This document shows positions 62,878 through 64,000 of a stretch of DNA of 64,000 nt, piece after piece. Where the stretch lies: NCBI GenBank assembly GCA_013349405.1, contig DUZS01000008.1, forward strand, positions 1 through 64,000, given 5' to 3'. Under the pieces are notes generated by a model. That model did no database searches. It was not told where the DNA came from and saw only the letters and a program-made list of their open reading frames with translations. The translations under genes and the position numbers were made by a program. Every line of letters begins with the position of its first letter. Position 1 is the first letter of the stretch. Source of the DNA: Desulfuromonadales bacterium. Its GTDB lineage: Bacteria > Desulfobacterota > Desulfuromonadia > Geobacterales > Pseudopelobacteraceae.

Positions 62878-63876
62878 ATGAATAATCCAATAATTTCTGT
62901 AGTCGTTCCCGTGTATAATGAAGAAGAGGTCATCCATGAATCCTATGCCCGCCTCAAGGACGTGCTGGAGCGGTTGCAAGAGTCGTATGAGTTGATTTTT
63001 GTCAACGACGGCAGCCGTGATCGTACTGCGGAAATAATATGTGATATATGTGCAGATGATCCGACGGTTCGACTGATTGATTTTGCACGCAATTTCGGCC
63101 ATCAGACAGCTATTACCGCCGGGATGGATTATGCGAAAGGAGATGCCGTCATTGTCATTGATGCGGACCTCCAGGACCCCCCGGAAGTAATGCCCGAGAT
63201 GATTGCCAAATGGCGGGAGGGTTTTGACGTCGTGTACGGCCAACGGGCAAAGCGCGAGGGAGAAAGCCTCTTTAAGCGCTTCACGTCAGCCGTTTTCTAC
63301 CGTCTCCTCCAGAAGCTGACCGACATACACATTCCGGTGGATACGGGAGATTTCCGCTTGATTGACCGCAAGGTGTGTGATGCTCTGAAAAGCGTCAAGG
63401 AGCGCAATCGCTATGTGCGTGGTATTATCAGCTGGCTCGGCTTCAAGCAGGTCGGTGTGGAGTTCGTCCGGGAAAAACGCTTTGCCGGCGAGACCAAATA
63501 CCCGCTCAAAAAAATGCTCCGCTTTGCTTTTGACGCCATCACTTCGTTTTCCTACAAACCTTTAAAGCTTGCCACCTATGTAGGAATTATCGTCTCGCTG
63601 AGTGGCTTTGCCTATATGCTTAATGTCATTTACTTGAAGCTTTTCACCAACGCCACTATTACCGGTTGGGCTTCAATGATGTCGGTGACCCTCTTTTTTA
63701 ACGGTGTTGTCCTGATGATGCTTGGCATCATCGGTGAGTATATCGGCAGGATTTACGATGAGGCGAAAGGACGGCCGCTGTATGTGGTGCGAGAAGAGGT
63801 GAACTTTGCGCGTGCAGGGTGGCGAAAGCCCGTGGCCGTACAAGCCAATCCAACCCCTTATTCGTTGGCCGCCTGA
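62878..63876 (+). CDS. Family 2 glycosyltransferase, polyprenyl-phosphate-sugar synthase type
   Basis: A 332-residue enzyme with SVVVPVYNEEEVI at the N-terminus, VNDGSRD, the DxD motif VIDADLQDPPE, and two C-terminal membrane helices (about 230-250 and 262-288). It matches dolichyl-phosphate-mannose or GtrB-type synthases, which charge a polyprenyl phosphate with a sugar from a nucleotide donor. It would provide the substrate for the mannosyltransferase just upstream. AAGGA precedes the ATG. Sugar identity is not shown by sequence. Confidence 0.92.
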   Translation: MNNPIISVVVPVYNEEEVIHESYARLKDVLERLQESYELIFVNDGSRDRTAEIICDICADDPTVRLIDFARNFGHQTAITAGMDYAKGDAVIVIDADLQDPPEVMPEMIAKWREGFDVVYGQRAKREGESLFKRFTSAVFYRLLQKLTDIHIPVDTGDFRLIDRKVCDALKSVKERNRYVRGIISWLGFKQVGVEFVREKRFAGETKYPLKKMLRFAFDAITSFSYKPLKLATYVGIIVSLSGFAYMLNVIYLKLFTNATITGWASMMSVTLFFNGVVLMMLGIIGEYIGRIYDEAKGRPLYVVREEVNFARAGWRKPVAVQANPTPYSLAA

Positions 63877-63901
63877 CCGATAGCGATTGAGGAGTGCTAC
63901 C

Positions 63902-64000
63902 ATGAAACAACGTACTGCGCGGCACCGACATTCGATAGTGGAATTTATTAAATTTGCCTGCGTTGGCGTACTCAATACCTGTATTGACGTGGCCATCTTT
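63902..64000 (+). CDS. GtrA-family flippase (partial, cut by window end)
   Basis: ATG at 63902 has GAGGAG upstream and codes MKQRTARHRHSIVEFIKF followed by ACVGVLNTCIDVAIF, the first membrane helix typical of GtrA-like proteins. These are thought to flip the polyprenyl-linked sugar across the membrane. Only 33 codons are in the window. Confidence 0.75.
   Translation, partial: MKQRTARHRHSIVEFIKFACVGVLNTCIDVAIF

Overview
The window reads as chromosome of a Geobacter-type bacterium (Desulfuromonadia, Geobacteraceae or close relative). The reasons are a porin plus multiheme lipoprotein cytochrome operon ending in an OmcA/MtrC-type decaheme cytochrome, a protein with the Geobacter-style CxxxxCH heme motif, a GEMM-Ib (3',3'-cGAMP type) riboswitch ahead of a PgcA-like cytochrome, an HD-GYP protein, a flavodiiron protein, and large Ig/FN3 surface proteins. 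No rRNA, tRNA, CRISPR array or classical insertion sequence was seen.

Layout. 0.2-7.0 kb: a giant repeat-rich surface protein with a dockerin-like C-terminus and no visible secretion signal, followed by a small lipoprotein with a possible cohesin-like fold. 7.1-13.5 kb: flavodiiron protein, HEAT-repeat and HD-GYP genes, radA. 13.5-20.5 kb: S-adenosylmethionine cycle genes (SahR-like ArsR-methyltransferase fusion, ahcY, metK) around an OmpH-like chaperone and a secreted metalloprotease pair. 20.6-25.3 kb: family B DNA polymerase, a VapBC pair whose antitoxin carries an in-frame stop, galU, fmdB. 25.7-34.9 kb: extracellular electron conduit operon (beta-barrel, pentaheme lipoprotein, unusual-motif cytochrome lipoprotein, FN3 lipoprotein, decaheme lipoprotein). 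35-43.4 kb: small lipoprotein, DUF4124-like protein, cobO, wrbA, marR-yceI, DUF4143 ATPase, secreted nuclease, U32 peptidase.

43.5-53.1 kb is an accessory defence island: Type III restriction-modification genes split by a RAYT (REP-associated tyrosine transposase) gene, a BrnT/CopG-type pair, dinD, a winged-helix/nucleotidyltransferase pair and a Phd/VapC pair. A 28-bp palindrome lies in the same reading frame inside res, mod and the RAYT gene itself, and related sequence flanks the island genes. 53.2-55.5 kb returns to housekeeping genes (asd, leuB). 55.6-64 kb holds a membrane-anchored pseudo-receiver protein, a CpxAR-like two-component system, and on the opposite strand CpxR-like boxes, the GEMM-Ib riboswitch with an intrinsic terminator, and a monoheme cytochrome with a Pro/Thr repeat stalk. 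Next come a protein O-mannosyltransferase, a dolichyl-phosphate-mannose-synthase-like glycosyltransferase and the start of a GtrA-family flippase.

The last cluster suggests a cyclic-dinucleotide and envelope-stress controlled cytochrome whose Pro/Thr stalk is O-glycosylated by the adjacent genes. This and the in-frame palindrome/RAYT arrangement are the two strongest leads. Functional calls rest on reading motifs by eye; no database search was run.
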